NCBI GenBank assembly: GCA_020635275.1 | Contig: JACKAA010000002.1 | Coordinates: 310,001-374,000 of the forward strand | Source of the DNA: Ignavibacteriales bacterium | GTDB lineage: Bacteria; Bacteroidota; Ignavibacteria; Ignavibacteriales; Melioribacteraceae | Length of the DNA stretch: 64,000 nt | Reading direction: 5' to 3' | Shown here: in pieces, positions 36,022-44,664 of the stretch | How the letters are laid out: the number at the start of each line of letters is the position of its first letter | Position numbering within the stretch: position 1 is the stretch's first letter | Program-made: the position numbers and the translations under genes | Notes under the pieces: generated by a model | Told to the model about the DNA's origin: nothing | What the model saw: the letters and a program-made list of their open reading frames with translations, nothing else | Databases searched by the model: none

Positions 36022-37344
36022 ATGAAATCATCAAAAATATTATACTTCTCAATAGTTGTTGCACTTGCCGGTTTTTTATTTGGATTTGATACCGTCGTAA
36101 TTTCTGGCGCTGATCAACAACTACAGGAATTTTGGCAAAGTTCTGATCTTTTTCACGGAATAGTTGTTATGTCAACAGCACTTTGGGGAACTGTTGTCGG
36201 TGCCCTTTTTGGTTCAATTCCAACAAATAAATTAGGCAGGAAGAAAACTCTAATAAGCATTGGTATTTTCTTTTTCGTTTCTGCAATTGGTTCTGCTTTA
36301 GTTTCTGATCCATATCTATTTGCAATATTCAGATTTATTGGTGGATTGGGAATTGGTATTTCTACTGTTGTAGCGCCGGCTTACGTTGCAGAAATTGCAC
36401 CTCCTGAAAAGCGTGGAAGCTTAGTCGCACTTTATCAATTTAATATTGTATTTGGAATTTTAATGGCATTTGTTTCAAACTTTTTCTTAAAAGACTTGGG
36501 TGAAAATGCATGGCGATGGATGTTGGGTGTTGAAGGAATTCCAGCTTTTATATATTCATTATTAGTTTTAAAAATTCCAGAAAGCCCTCGCTGGCTTATT
36601 GAATATAAAAATGATACTGAACAAGCTATTACTATTTTAAAAAGCATCAATCCAAACATTAACTATAATGAAGAATTGAATGCGATAGCACATGAAAAAG
36701 AACATGAAGTTTCCAAAGAAAATATTTATATGAAAAAATTTAGAATTCCGTTAATGCTTGCATTCTTTATTGCATTTTTTAACCAGGTTTCCGGTATAAA
36801 TGCCTTCTTATATTATGCGCCAAGAATTTTTGAACTTGCAGGATTAGAAAAATCAGCATCATTTTTAAGCAGTATTGGAATTGGAATTGTAAACTTGGTT
36901 TTTACATTAGTCGGCATTTCGATGATTGATAAGTTTGGCCGCAAAACTTTAATGTATATTGGATCAATTGGGTATATAATTTCTCTCGGATTAGTTACTT
37001 TAGCATTTTCTTTTCAATGGAAAGGAATTTTGATTCCTACTTTCTTTTTCGTTTTTATTGCCTCACATGCAGTTGGTCAGGGAGCGGTAATTTGGGTTTT
37101 TATTTCAGAAATTTTTCCTAATAAATTACGAGCAGCAGGACAAGCATTTGGCTCATCAGTTCATTGGCTTTTAGCAGCTATCATTCCAGCTCTAATTCCA
37201 TTTTTATTTGGAAGTATTGGTGCGGCAACCGTTTTTGCATTTTTTGCCTTGATGATGGTTGGTCAATTATTCTGGGTAATGTTTAAAATGCCTGAAACAA
37301 AAGGAATAACTTTAGAAAAATTAGCAGCCGATTTATCAAAATAA
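36022..37344 (+). CDS. MFS sugar/proton symporter family transporter
   Basis: The 440-residue inner-membrane protein has about 12 membrane helices and the sugar porter signatures GRKKT and GRKT after helices 2 and 8, PESPRWL before the central loop, and PETKGITLEKL at the C-terminus. These are the marks of the SP family (XylE/GalP/fructose type). Its ATG directly follows the GH32 stop (TAAATG), so the predicted cargo is fructose released by that enzyme. The transported sugar is inference; the family call is secure. Confidence 0.95.
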   Translation: MKSSKILYFSIVVALAGFLFGFDTVVISGADQQLQEFWQSSDLFHGIVVMSTALWGTVVGALFGSIPTNKLGRKKTLISIGIFFFVSAIGSALVSDPYLFAIFRFIGGLGIGISTVVAPAYVAEIAPPEKRGSLVALYQFNIVFGILMAFVSNFFLKDLGENAWRWMLGVEGIPAFIYSLLVLKIPESPRWLIEYKNDTEQAITILKSINPNINYNEELNAIAHEKEHEVSKENIYMKKFRIPLMLAFFIAFFNQVSGINAFLYYAPRIFELAGLEKSASFLSSIGIGIVNLVFTLVGISMIDKFGRKTLMYIGSIGYIISLGLVTLAFSFQWKGILIPTFFFVFIASHAVGQGAVIWVFISEIFPNKLRAAGQAFGSSVHWLLAAIIPALIPFLFGSIGAATVFAFFALMMVGQLFWVMFKMPETKGITLEKLAADLSK

Positions 37345-37357
37345 GTTTGGGATTTAT

Positions 37358-38023
37358 ATGGAATTTAGTAAAAGTGAACAAAACCTTGTTAAGCGAGGTG
37401 CACATAAAGCCACTTATAATAAAGAAGAAATTTACAGTATTTTGGATTCCTCTTTAATTTGTACAATTGCATTTAAAGTTGATGACAAAGCATTTGTTCA
37501 GCCAATAAATTTTGGAAGAAAAGAAGATACACTTTTTGTTCATGGTTCATTACAAAATAGAATGACTAATTCACTAATTGAATCTGGCGAAGCTTGTATA
37601 AATGTTTTTCATTTAGATTCAATGAAATTAACAAGATCAGCCTTTCATCATTCAGTAAATTTTAGATCCGCTGTAATTTTTGGCAAAGTAAGAGAATTAA
37701 AAACCAATGAAGAAAAAATAGAGGGTTTAAAAAGTATTATAAATCATTTTGTACCTGGTAGATGGGATCATTGTAGATTTCCAACAGATAATGAGCTAAA
37801 AGCTACAAGAGTAATTGTAATAGATATTGAAACTGCTTCAGCTAAAATTGCAAATTCTCCTCCGAGTGATAACAAAGAAGATTATGATTTAGATTTTTGG
37901 GCCGGAGAAATTCCAATTAAAACAATTTGTGAAAATCCAATTCCAGATGAAAAATTAAATAAAGAAATTACAATGCCGCAGCATGTATCTGAATTTTACG
38001 AAAATAGAAAAAACGGCTTTTAG
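37358..38023 (+). CDS. Pyridoxamine 5'-phosphate oxidase-family flavin-binding protein
   Basis: The 221-residue protein has the split-barrel flavin-binding fold: LVKRGAHKATYNKEEIYSIL, then VQPINFGRKEDTLFVHGS and the long FHHSVNFRSAVIFGKVREL block. It is closest to the NimA/pyridoxamine oxidase-like flavin-nucleotide-binding proteins, some of which reduce nitroimidazoles. No pyridoxine pathway gene is near, so I do not call it pdxH. It follows the sugar transporter by 13 bases and may ride on the same transcript. The role is unknown. Confidence 0.87.
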   Translation: MEFSKSEQNLVKRGAHKATYNKEEIYSILDSSLICTIAFKVDDKAFVQPINFGRKEDTLFVHGSLQNRMTNSLIESGEACINVFHLDSMKLTRSAFHHSVNFRSAVIFGKVRELKTNEEKIEGLKSIINHFVPGRWDHCRFPTDNELKATRVIVIDIETASAKIANSPPSDNKEDYDLDFWAGEIPIKTICENPIPDEKLNKEITMPQHVSEFYENRKNGF

Positions 38024-38584
38024 CTAAACTTCTTTATATCTAAAACAATCTTTTGTATGATCATTTACCATGCCCACAGCTTGCATAAATGCATAACAAA
38101 TTGTTGAGCCAATAAATTTAAAACCTCTTTTCTTTAAATCTTTACTCATTTTATCGGAGATATCTGTATTAGCCGGTATTTCTGATAAAGTATTAAATTT
38201 ATTTACAATTGGCTTTCCATTTACGAACTGCCAAATATATTTATCAAAGCTTCCAAACTCTTTTTGAACTAAAAGAAAAGCTTTTGCATTTGTTACTACA
38301 GCGTTCACTTTTAATTTATTTCTAACAATTCCAGGATTTTGTAAAAGTTTCTCAATTTTATTTTCTGCATATTTAGAAATTTTTACAGCATCAAAATTAT
38401 CAAATGCTTTTTTATAATTTTCTCTTTTCTTAAGAATTGTACTCCAACTCAATCCGGCTTGAGCGCCTTCTAAATTTATCATCTCAAATAAATGTCTGTC
38501 ATCATGAGAAGGAACACCCCATTCCTCATCATGGTATTTTACATAAAGTGAATCTGTTCCGCACCACTGACAACGTTTTTTCAT
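38024..38584 (-). CDS. tag: DNA-3-methyladenine glycosylase I
   Basis: The 186-residue protein is Tag, which excises 3-methyladenine from alkylated DNA. The characteristic zinc site is complete: the N-terminal CQWCG and His in YVKYHDEEWG, paired with DHTKDC near the end. LEGAQAGLSWSTILKKRENY holds the family active-site segment. The start is placed at the ATG at 38584 because AAGGA lies 6-10 bases upstream; an in-frame extension of 12 residues to 38620 runs into a repeat element and is unlikely. It converges on the flavin-binding protein gene with no gap. Confidence 0.95.
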   Translation of the reverse strand: MKKRCQWCGTDSLYVKYHDEEWGVPSHDDRHLFEMINLEGAQAGLSWSTILKKRENYKKAFDNFDAVKISKYAENKIEKLLQNPGIVRNKLKVNAVVTNAKAFLLVQKEFGSFDKYIWQFVNGKPIVNKFNTLSEIPANTDISDKMSKDLKKRGFKFIGSTICYAFMQAVGMVNDHTKDCFRYKEV

Positions 38585-38608
38585 TTCTTTTCCTTTCAAA
38601 AATAGTAT

Positions 38609-38632
38609 GTCGTTCCGCAAAAGCAGGAATCT
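38609..38632 (+). repeat. Interspersed hairpin repeat, short copy
   Basis: GTCGTTCCGC and GCAGGAATCT flank a 4-base AAAA loop, the same arm arrangement as the other GTCATTCC copies. A diverged partner half ending ATGACA near 38669-38674 may complete it. It lies between tag and the CoA-binding protein gene. Confidence 0.5.
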
Positions 38633-38730
38633 AAAATAACAAGAAAACCCCCATTAGGAACAATTGGTTATGACATCATGATTAATTTGTCTTTTTAACA
38701 ACAAATTTATGAATTAAGATGATAATAATT

Positions 38731-39183
38731 TTAATTTGGCAGTTTACCAACAACTTTCCAAATCCATTTATGCACTTTATGAATTGACTTAACCGGTTCG
38801 GTAAACATCAAAACACATTCTTTATGAACTTCATTAATTCCTTTTTCTTTGCAATATTCAATTGCCTCATCAGATTCACTACCCTGCTGCATCCAAATAT
38901 TTTTTACTCCAATTTCGTTCGCTGCCCTAACAACTTCTAAAGTTTGTAATGGAGATACTACATTAATAACTGCATCAATTTTTCCTTGTAATTCTTTAAG
39001 ATTGCCGTAGCATTTGTCTCCTTCAAAACTTTCCATATTTGGATTAACTCCATAAACATTAATTCCCTTTTTCTTAAACTCTTTGTAAATCGCATTTCCA
39101 AATTTTGTACTTTTTCTTGATACTCCGACCACTGCATAATTTTTATTAGTAAAGAAATCCTGAATTGCTTTTTTTGAAGTCAT
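38731..39183 (-). CDS. CoA-binding domain protein (YccU-like)
   Basis: The 150-residue protein is a stand-alone CoA_binding_2 domain: YAVVGVSRKSTKFGNAIYKE, YGVNPNMESFEG and IWMQQGSESDEAIEYCKEKG form a Rossmann-like fold. The family is widespread and its physiological role is unknown. A strong Shine-Dalgarno sequence (GGAGG) lies just upstream of the ATG. It is divergent from the DUF1059 gene. Confidence 0.9.
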   Translation of the reverse strand: MTSKKAIQDFFTNKNYAVVGVSRKSTKFGNAIYKEFKKKGINVYGVNPNMESFEGDKCYGNLKELQGKIDAVINVVSPLQTLEVVRAANEIGVKNIWMQQGSESDEAIEYCKEKGINEVHKECVLMFTEPVKSIHKVHKWIWKVVGKLPN

Positions 39184-39317
39184 ATAACCTCCAAATTGTT
39201 TGAAATCAAAAATTAAAATTAGTATTTATTTTACTTTTATATAAGATGTAAAATTAAAAATTGTTATCTTGGCTTTATACGATATCCGGTATTTTAAATA
39301 AAATAGTAGGTGATTAA

Positions 39318-39554
39318 ATGAAAACAATGACGTGCAAACAGCTTGGAGGTGCTTGCGATACAAAATTTACTGCAAGTACTTTTGAAGAAATTGCTGACTT
39401 AAGTAAAAAACATGGAATGGAAATGTTTCAAAAAGGTGATGCAGCACATCTAAACGCAATGAAAGAGATGCAAGAATTAATGCAAAACCCAGAAAAAATG
39501 AACAAGTGGTTCCAACAGAAAAAAGATGAGTTTAATTCATTGCCTGAAGACTAA
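39318..39554 (+). CDS. DUF1059-like small protein
   Basis: The 78-residue protein begins MKTMTCKQLGGACDTKFTA, the pattern of the DUF1059 family (Cys, Gly-Gly-x-Cys-Asp, then a helix with KHGMEMF). The conserved cysteines could bind a metal. The C-terminal half is a charged helix rich in Met and Lys. AGGTGA precedes the ATG and confirms the start. The function of the family is not known. The 280 bases that follow hold no gene that I can support. Confidence 0.85.
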   Translation: MKTMTCKQLGGACDTKFTASTFEEIADLSKKHGMEMFQKGDAAHLNAMKEMQELMQNPEKMNKWFQQKKDEFNSLPED

Positions 39555-39834
39555 CTCATAAAATCACTTAATTCAACAGTTATGATTTTTATGAATCCTT
39601 TAAATTAATAATAGGATGTTTCATACTGACTGGAAATTTTATATAAAATTTTACTTATCCATTTATATAACAAATCAAATTAAATTTCACTTGCATTATG
39701 CAGATTATAAGCTACTATCATATCCTGTATTAAATATAATAGTTTAATTTTTTTATTATTTTGCAGATAATAATTAGTTATGATACATATTAGAAATATT
39801 AAAAAACAAATTTAAAACTGTAGATATAGAAATT

Positions 39835-40668
39835 ATGAGACTTTTCATTACAAAACAATTAATTAAGATTTCTCGAATAATGGGTTTGAAAAATTTGCAA
39901 TCATTATTGGATGTTTTAATATTAAATGAACACAAGGAGAGAAAAAAAAAACATCCCAATCCATTTGTTAATTACGGCAAGAAATGTTTTTCACAAACTG
40001 ATGAAGATGGAATTACTTTAGAAATTGTTAACAGATTAGGAATTACTAAAGGCATTTTTATGGAATTTGGTGTGGGTAATGGAATGGAGAATAATACATT
40101 GGTATTACTTTCTTTAGGATGGAGCGGTTATTGGTTTGGCGGACAAGATTTGGATTTTAATTCGGATAATTCTGAAAAACTAACATTTAAAAAAGCATGG
40201 ATAACAAAGGAAAATATTGTTGAATTATGTAAAAATGCGTCAACACAACATTCAAATATTGATTTAATTTCACTGGACTTAGATGGTAATGATTATCACC
40301 TTATCAAAGAAATGCTACAAAATAATGTTTTGCCAACTGTTTTTATTGTTGAGTATAATGCTAAATTTTTTCCTCCCATTGAATTTATAATTGAGTATAA
40401 AGAAGATCATAAATGGAATAACGATGATTATTTTGGAGCTTCATTAACAAGCTTCTATAATCTTTTTAAAGAATTTAATTATTCATTAGTATGTTGTAAC
40501 TCTGCTTCAGGATCAAATGCATTTTTCATAAAGAAAGAATTTATGAACTTATTTCCAGAAGTGCCTTCAAGTATAAATGATATTTATTGTAGCCCATTTT
40601 ATTTTAGACCTTCAAAAAATGGGCACACACAATCAATCAAGACCATTAAAAAAATAATTAACAATTAA
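39835..40668 (+). CDS. Probable FkbM-like SAM-dependent methyltransferase
   Basis: The 277-residue protein has CFSQTDEDGITLEIVNRLG followed by GIFMEFGVGNGMENNTLVL, a Rossmann-type SAM-binding motif with the E-G-x-G spacing seen in FkbM-like methyltransferases. It then has LISLDLDGNDYHLIKEML and a C-terminal part of unclear fold. Related proteins occur in polysaccharide or surface glycan gene clusters. No signal peptide is present. It is the first gene of an accessory stretch: a glycosidase remnant follows it within 6 bases of its stop. The family call is moderate and the substrate unknown. Confidence 0.6.
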   Translation: MRLFITKQLIKISRIMGLKNLQSLLDVLILNEHKERKKKHPNPFVNYGKKCFSQTDEDGITLEIVNRLGITKGIFMEFGVGNGMENNTLVLLSLGWSGYWFGGQDLDFNSDNSEKLTFKKAWITKENIVELCKNASTQHSNIDLISLDLDGNDYHLIKEMLQNNVLPTVFIVEYNAKFFPPIEFIIEYKEDHKWNNDDYFGASLTSFYNLFKEFNYSLVCCNSASGSNAFFIKKEFMNLFPEVPSSINDIYCSPFYFRPSKNGHTQSIKTIKKIINN

Positions 40669-40673
40669 AAACA

Positions 40674-40796
40674 ATTATTGACTATAAAAGTAATTGTTAT
40701 TTTATATATCACAATGGTGGAATACAAACTGATGGCGGAAGTTACAGTCGTAGTGTCTGCATTGATAAATTAGAATTTGATGAAAATGGATTTTAA
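40674..40796 (+). pseudogene. Remnant: C-terminal end of a GH43-like glycoside hydrolase
   Basis: An open stretch of ~40 codons with no start reads IIDYKSNCYFIYHN and then GGSYSRSVCIDKLEFDENGF before TAA at 40794. The pattern (short core strand, FxYHN, GGSxxRSVCxDxLxxxxDG) matches the last ~40 residues of GH43 beta-xylosidase/arabinofuranosidase catalytic domains. Everything upstream of it is missing; the FkbM-like gene ends 6 bases before. I read it as the surviving tail of a glycosidase gene removed or replaced by an insertion or deletion. Confidence 0.65.
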
Positions 40797-40915
40797 ATTA
40801 CTATATAGGTATTCGCAAAATTGAATAAATTTTTTAAATACCGACTCAACCTGATGCGCTAATTTTAATACCAATATTTTAATTCTAACTATTCACATTA
40901 AGAAAGAAGATCATT

Positions 40916-41959
40916 TTGAAGAATAAGAGAACAAAATTAATAATCAGAATCTTATTATTCGTGGGGACTATTATTTCACTTTTTTATGTTCCTTGGCCAA
41001 TAGTTGCTGCATGGATAAAACCACTTCCAGAAACAGTTCAAGAACAAGTTAATGATGCAACTAAACTTGGCTTTGATGGAATAATTGTTTACGTAGATGA
41101 AGGTGGCAAACAACCTGAGTTCTACGCTGCTGGATTAAAGAATAAAGAAAAGAATATTCCCGCCGATCCGCATGCGTTGTTCAAAATTGCTAGTGTTGGA
41201 AAATTATATAAAGCCTTAGCAATTGCTAAACTAGAAAGAAGCGGTAAACTTTCTTTAGAAAAACATCTTGCAGATTATTTACCTGAACTTAAAGACAGAA
41301 TTGAAAGTGCAGATCAAATAACATTAAAAATGCTGGTTCAGCATAGAAGCGGAATTCCTAATTTCACAGATTCATTTAATTATTGGGCTCATCCAAAAGA
41401 AAATGATGATGAAAAACTTGCTTTGGTGCTTGATTTGCCGGCCAATTTTAAACCCGGTGAAGATTATGAATATTCCAACACCAATTATTTATTAATTGGC
41501 AGAATTATAAATAGAGTGTTAGGTTATAATTCATTTCAATATATTCAGGAAGAAATCTTAAATCCGCTAAACCTTAAAAATACTTATGGTTCCATTCATG
41601 ATGTTAACATGGATGATGTTATGAGTGGTTACTATGTTGGGTATGATGCTGATTTAAAGACCGATGATATTAGTTCGATGTTGGCGACAGCTGATGATTT
41701 AGGTAATTTTATTAGAGCTTTAAACAATGGCTCAGTATTTAAAGACAAAAAAGAACAAGAAATTTACACTTCTATATACAAATATGAGCATACTGGATTA
41801 ATTCCCGGATATCAAACAATTGCAAAATATCATAAGGATATTGATGCTGTAGTAATACAATTTACAAATACAGTTAATTTTGAAGGATACAACTGGAATT
41901 TATCTGAAATAGTTTATAACCGAATTGTAGAAATACTAAAGGATCAAATGAACTCGTAA
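40916..41959 (+). CDS. Membrane-anchored serine hydrolase (beta-lactamase/PBP4* family)
   Basis: The 347-residue protein has an N-terminal hydrophobic anchor (about 9-32) and a class C-type serine hydrolase domain. The catalytic motifs are S93-V-G-K96 (SxxK), Y186-S-N188 (YxN) and H292-T-G294 in place of KTG. Family members include D-aminopeptidases, esterases and PBP-like enzymes; true beta-lactamase activity is not implied. The start is TTG at 40916, chosen because there is no ATG before the catalytic domain and this start includes the membrane anchor; the AGAAAGAAG upstream is only a weak ribosome site. Confidence 0.85.
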   Translation: MKNKRTKLIIRILLFVGTIISLFYVPWPIVAAWIKPLPETVQEQVNDATKLGFDGIIVYVDEGGKQPEFYAAGLKNKEKNIPADPHALFKIASVGKLYKALAIAKLERSGKLSLEKHLADYLPELKDRIESADQITLKMLVQHRSGIPNFTDSFNYWAHPKENDDEKLALVLDLPANFKPGEDYEYSNTNYLLIGRIINRVLGYNSFQYIQEEILNPLNLKNTYGSIHDVNMDDVMSGYYVGYDADLKTDDISSMLATADDLGNFIRALNNGSVFKDKKEQEIYTSIYKYEHTGLIPGYQTIAKYHKDIDAVVIQFTNTVNFEGYNWNLSEIVYNRIVEILKDQMNS

Positions 41960-42000
41960 AAAGTAACGATTCATATTATAACTGAATTCGCTCATCGTAT

Positions 42001-42066
42001 TTATCTCACCCAAACAGTTTTAATATTTACAAATTCTTTTATTCCCAAATAAGAAAGTTCTTTAAA
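42001..42066 (-). pseudogene. Remnant: duplicate 3' end of an aldehyde dehydrogenase gene
   Basis: Read on the minus strand this stretch encodes ELSYLGIKEFVNIKTVWVR followed by TAA. The intact aldehyde dehydrogenase at 44665-46029 ends ELSHYGIKEFVNIKTVWVK. By eye, 8 of 54 aligned bases differ. A stop codon lies in frame just upstream (TGA at 42070-42072), so only the last ~20 codons survive. It has the same orientation as the intact gene, 2.6 kb away, and brackets the sulfatase and O-methyltransferase genes. Confidence 0.8.
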
Positions 42067-42149
42067 GTATCAATAACCTTTTTTGTTTTTTCAATTAACA
42101 ATATAATTTTATATTATTATAAGAATTCAAAATAACAAGCTAAAAAAGA

Positions 42150-43607
42150 ATGAAACCAATTAAAAAATTTACCTTGAATTTAATTTTGATATACCTATTA
42201 ACTTTAACATTAAAAGTTTATGGTCAGCGAAAACCAAATGTATTATTTATAGCAATTGACGATTTGAATGACTACGTAAATTGCATGGATGGTTCAATAA
42301 AAATACCTACTCCAAATATAGACAAATTGGCCCAACAAGGAATTTTATTTACCAACGCACATTGTCAAGCTCCAATTTGTGGTCCTTCAAGAGCAAGTAT
42401 TATGACAGGATTATTTCCTTCTACAAGCGGGAACTATTTGCAATTAAAAGATGTGGATATCAAAAAGTCAAATAAAACAACAAGAAATGCCATTTTTTTA
42501 CCCGACTATTTTGAACAACATGGTTATAAAACAATGGCCGTTGGTAAAATTTATCACAATGGTGATGCCGCAAAAACATTTGATGAATATGGAGGAAGGT
42601 TTTCATGGATGGGTCCAAAACCAAAGGAAAGGTTCAAATATGATCCATCAAAAATTGACGGTAAAAAAGGTTCTACACAAACTGATTGGGGAGCTTACCC
42701 TGAACACGATAGTCTTATGACTGATTATCAAAGTGCAAAATGGGCTGTTAACAAACTTCAACAAACCCACGATATGCCATTTTTTATGGCAGTAGGTTTT
42801 GTTCGGCCTCATGTACCTTGGTACGCTCCAAAAAAATGGTTTGAAATGTTTCCAATTGATAGCATTAAAACACCTCCTTATAAAAAAGATGATTTTGATG
42901 ATATTCCGGAATTTGCAAAAAAAGTGGCAGATGCTCCTATGATGCCGACAACAGAAGAACTTATTAAATCTGGAGAATGGAAAGATGTTTTACAAGCTTA
43001 CATGGCATGCGTTGCTTTTGTTGATGCTCAAGTCGGAAAAGTTATAGATGCTCTGGAAAAATCCAAATATGCTGATAATACAATTGTTGTATTATGGGCT
43101 GATCATGGATATCATTTGGGTGAAAAAAATAGATTTGCGAAACAAGCACTCTGGGAACGTGACACAAGAACCATTTTAATATTCAAAGATATAAATGGTA
43201 TCAGTGGAATAAAATCTGACAATCCGGTTCAACTTATAGATATTTATCCAACCTTACTTGACTTATGTGATTTGCCGCCAAATAAAATGACTGAGGGTCA
43301 TTCATTAAAAAGTTTAATTAATAATACAAATAAAGATTGGTCAAACCCTGCAATTTCATTTTATGGAAAGGGTAACATTGCAATAAGAAATAATCAATAC
43401 CGCTTAATCCAATATGAAGATCACTCAATAGAACTATATGATTTAATCAATGACCCAAACGAATGGCACAATTTAGCAGAAAGTATTGAACATCAAGAAA
43501 TAATAAAAGAACTAATACAATTTATCCCAGAAGAATGGGCTGATTTATCTAACTATTCAAACTATGATTTTAATGAGTATTTTATCGAAAAATCAAAAAA
43601 GAATTAA
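42150..43607 (+). CDS. Secreted sulfatase (iduronate-2-sulfatase type)
   Basis: The 485-residue protein has a signal peptide (about 1-25, ending KVYGQ). The alkaline phosphatase-like sulfatase core begins PNVLFIAIDDLND, with the metal-binding Asp pair. The sulfatase signature C77-G-P-S-R follows in APICGPSRASIMTG; C77 must be converted to formylglycine for activity. Later motifs are GKIYHNGD, VGFVRPHVPWYAP and WADHGYHLGEKN. It probably removes sulfate from sulfated polysaccharides outside the cytoplasm. The formylglycine-generating enzyme is not in the window. It lies in the accessory zone bracketed by aldehyde dehydrogenase sequence. Confidence 0.93.
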   Translation: MKPIKKFTLNLILIYLLTLTLKVYGQRKPNVLFIAIDDLNDYVNCMDGSIKIPTPNIDKLAQQGILFTNAHCQAPICGPSRASIMTGLFPSTSGNYLQLKDVDIKKSNKTTRNAIFLPDYFEQHGYKTMAVGKIYHNGDAAKTFDEYGGRFSWMGPKPKERFKYDPSKIDGKKGSTQTDWGAYPEHDSLMTDYQSAKWAVNKLQQTHDMPFFMAVGFVRPHVPWYAPKKWFEMFPIDSIKTPPYKKDDFDDIPEFAKKVADAPMMPTTEELIKSGEWKDVLQAYMACVAFVDAQVGKVIDALEKSKYADNTIVVLWADHGYHLGEKNRFAKQALWERDTRTILIFKDINGISGIKSDNPVQLIDIYPTLLDLCDLPPNKMTEGHSLKSLINNTNKDWSNPAISFYGKGNIAIRNNQYRLIQYEDHSIELYDLINDPNEWHNLAESIEHQEIIKELIQFIPEEWADLSNYSNYDFNEYFIEKSKKN

Positions 43608-43631
43608 AAAATATAATTAACTGGAAATTTT

Positions 43632-44618
43632 ATGAATTCGAATGAACTAAGAGAAACAGTAGTAGCATTTCAGAAAAGTAGAATAATACTAACAGCATAT
43701 GAATTAGATATCTTCACATTTATAGGTGAGAAAAAATTTAATTCGGAAACCATATCAAAAAAATTAAACTTAAATATAAATGCGGCTGAAAGATTATTAA
43801 ATGCATTGGTTGCTTTAAAACTTTTAGAAAAGGAGAATGATAATTATAAAAATACCGATGATAGTTTAATGTTTCTTTCAAAAGAGAGTCCTAGTTATAT
43901 GGCTGGATTGATGCACTCAAACCATTTATGGAATACGTGGAGTCATTTAACCAATGTAGTAAGAACCGGAATTGTTGCTCACCATGCCGAAATTAATGAA
44001 AGAGGTGATGAGTGGATAGAAGCATTTATTAATGCAATGCACTATAGAGGTAAAATACAAGCTCCTTCACAAATTTCAAAAATTGATTTACAAAATGTAA
44101 ATTCTTTACTTGATGTTGGTGGAGGTTCAGGTTGCTTCTCTATGGAATTTATAAATAGAAAACCTGAATTGAAAGCAGCTGTTTTTGATCTGCCTAATGT
44201 AGTTCCAATTTCAAAAAATATTATTGAAAGAGAAGGTTACTCCGGCAAAATAGAACATTATAGTGGAAACTACACAACTGATGAACTTCCCCAAGGTTTT
44301 GACTTAATATTTTTATCAGCTATTATCCACAGCAATTCATACGAAATAAACGAGAACTTAGTGAGTAAGTGTTACAATTCATTAAATGAAAATGGTAAAA
44401 TAGTTATTCAGGATTGGATAATGAACAATGATAAAACGGAACCTGCACATGGAGCAATTTTTTCCATCAATATGTTAGTTGGAGTTGAAGGTGGCGATTG
44501 TTATTCAGAAAAAGAAGTAAGCAGTTGGATGAAAAAGGCAGGTTTTTCAGATATTTCTAAAGTTACTTTAGATAGAGGATTAGGTCAAATGATAGGAGTA
44601 AAAAAGTCGATAATATAA
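43632..44618 (+). CDS. Family 2 O-methyltransferase (SAM-dependent)
   Basis: The 328-residue protein has the plant-type O-methyltransferase layout. A winged-helix dimerisation domain covers about 1-95 (ILTAYELDIFTFIGEKKF), then comes a Rossmann domain with SAM motif I LLDVGGGSGCFSMEF (near 157-171) and the acidic AVFDLPNVV loop. A late QDWIMNNDKTEP segment completes the pattern. Bacterial relatives methylate small aromatic or polyketide-type hydroxyl groups. Just 24 bases follow the sulfatase gene, so the pair is likely one transcript. The substrate is unknown. Confidence 0.9.
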   Translation: MNSNELRETVVAFQKSRIILTAYELDIFTFIGEKKFNSETISKKLNLNINAAERLLNALVALKLLEKENDNYKNTDDSLMFLSKESPSYMAGLMHSNHLWNTWSHLTNVVRTGIVAHHAEINERGDEWIEAFINAMHYRGKIQAPSQISKIDLQNVNSLLDVGGGSGCFSMEFINRKPELKAAVFDLPNVVPISKNIIEREGYSGKIEHYSGNYTTDELPQGFDLIFLSAIIHSNSYEINENLVSKCYNSLNENGKIVIQDWIMNNDKTEPAHGAIFSINMLVGVEGGDCYSEKEVSSWMKKAGFSDISKVTLDRGLGQMIGVKKSII

Positions 44619-44664
44619 TTGAAATCAGACAAATAAATGAAAATGCTTAAGCTTTATTATTTCT

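Noticed and set aside
40916..41959. Antibiotic-resistance beta-lactamase
   Set aside because: The SxxK/YxN/HTG set is that of the broad serine hydrolase family; HTG in place of KTG and the membrane anchor do not point to a resistance enzyme.
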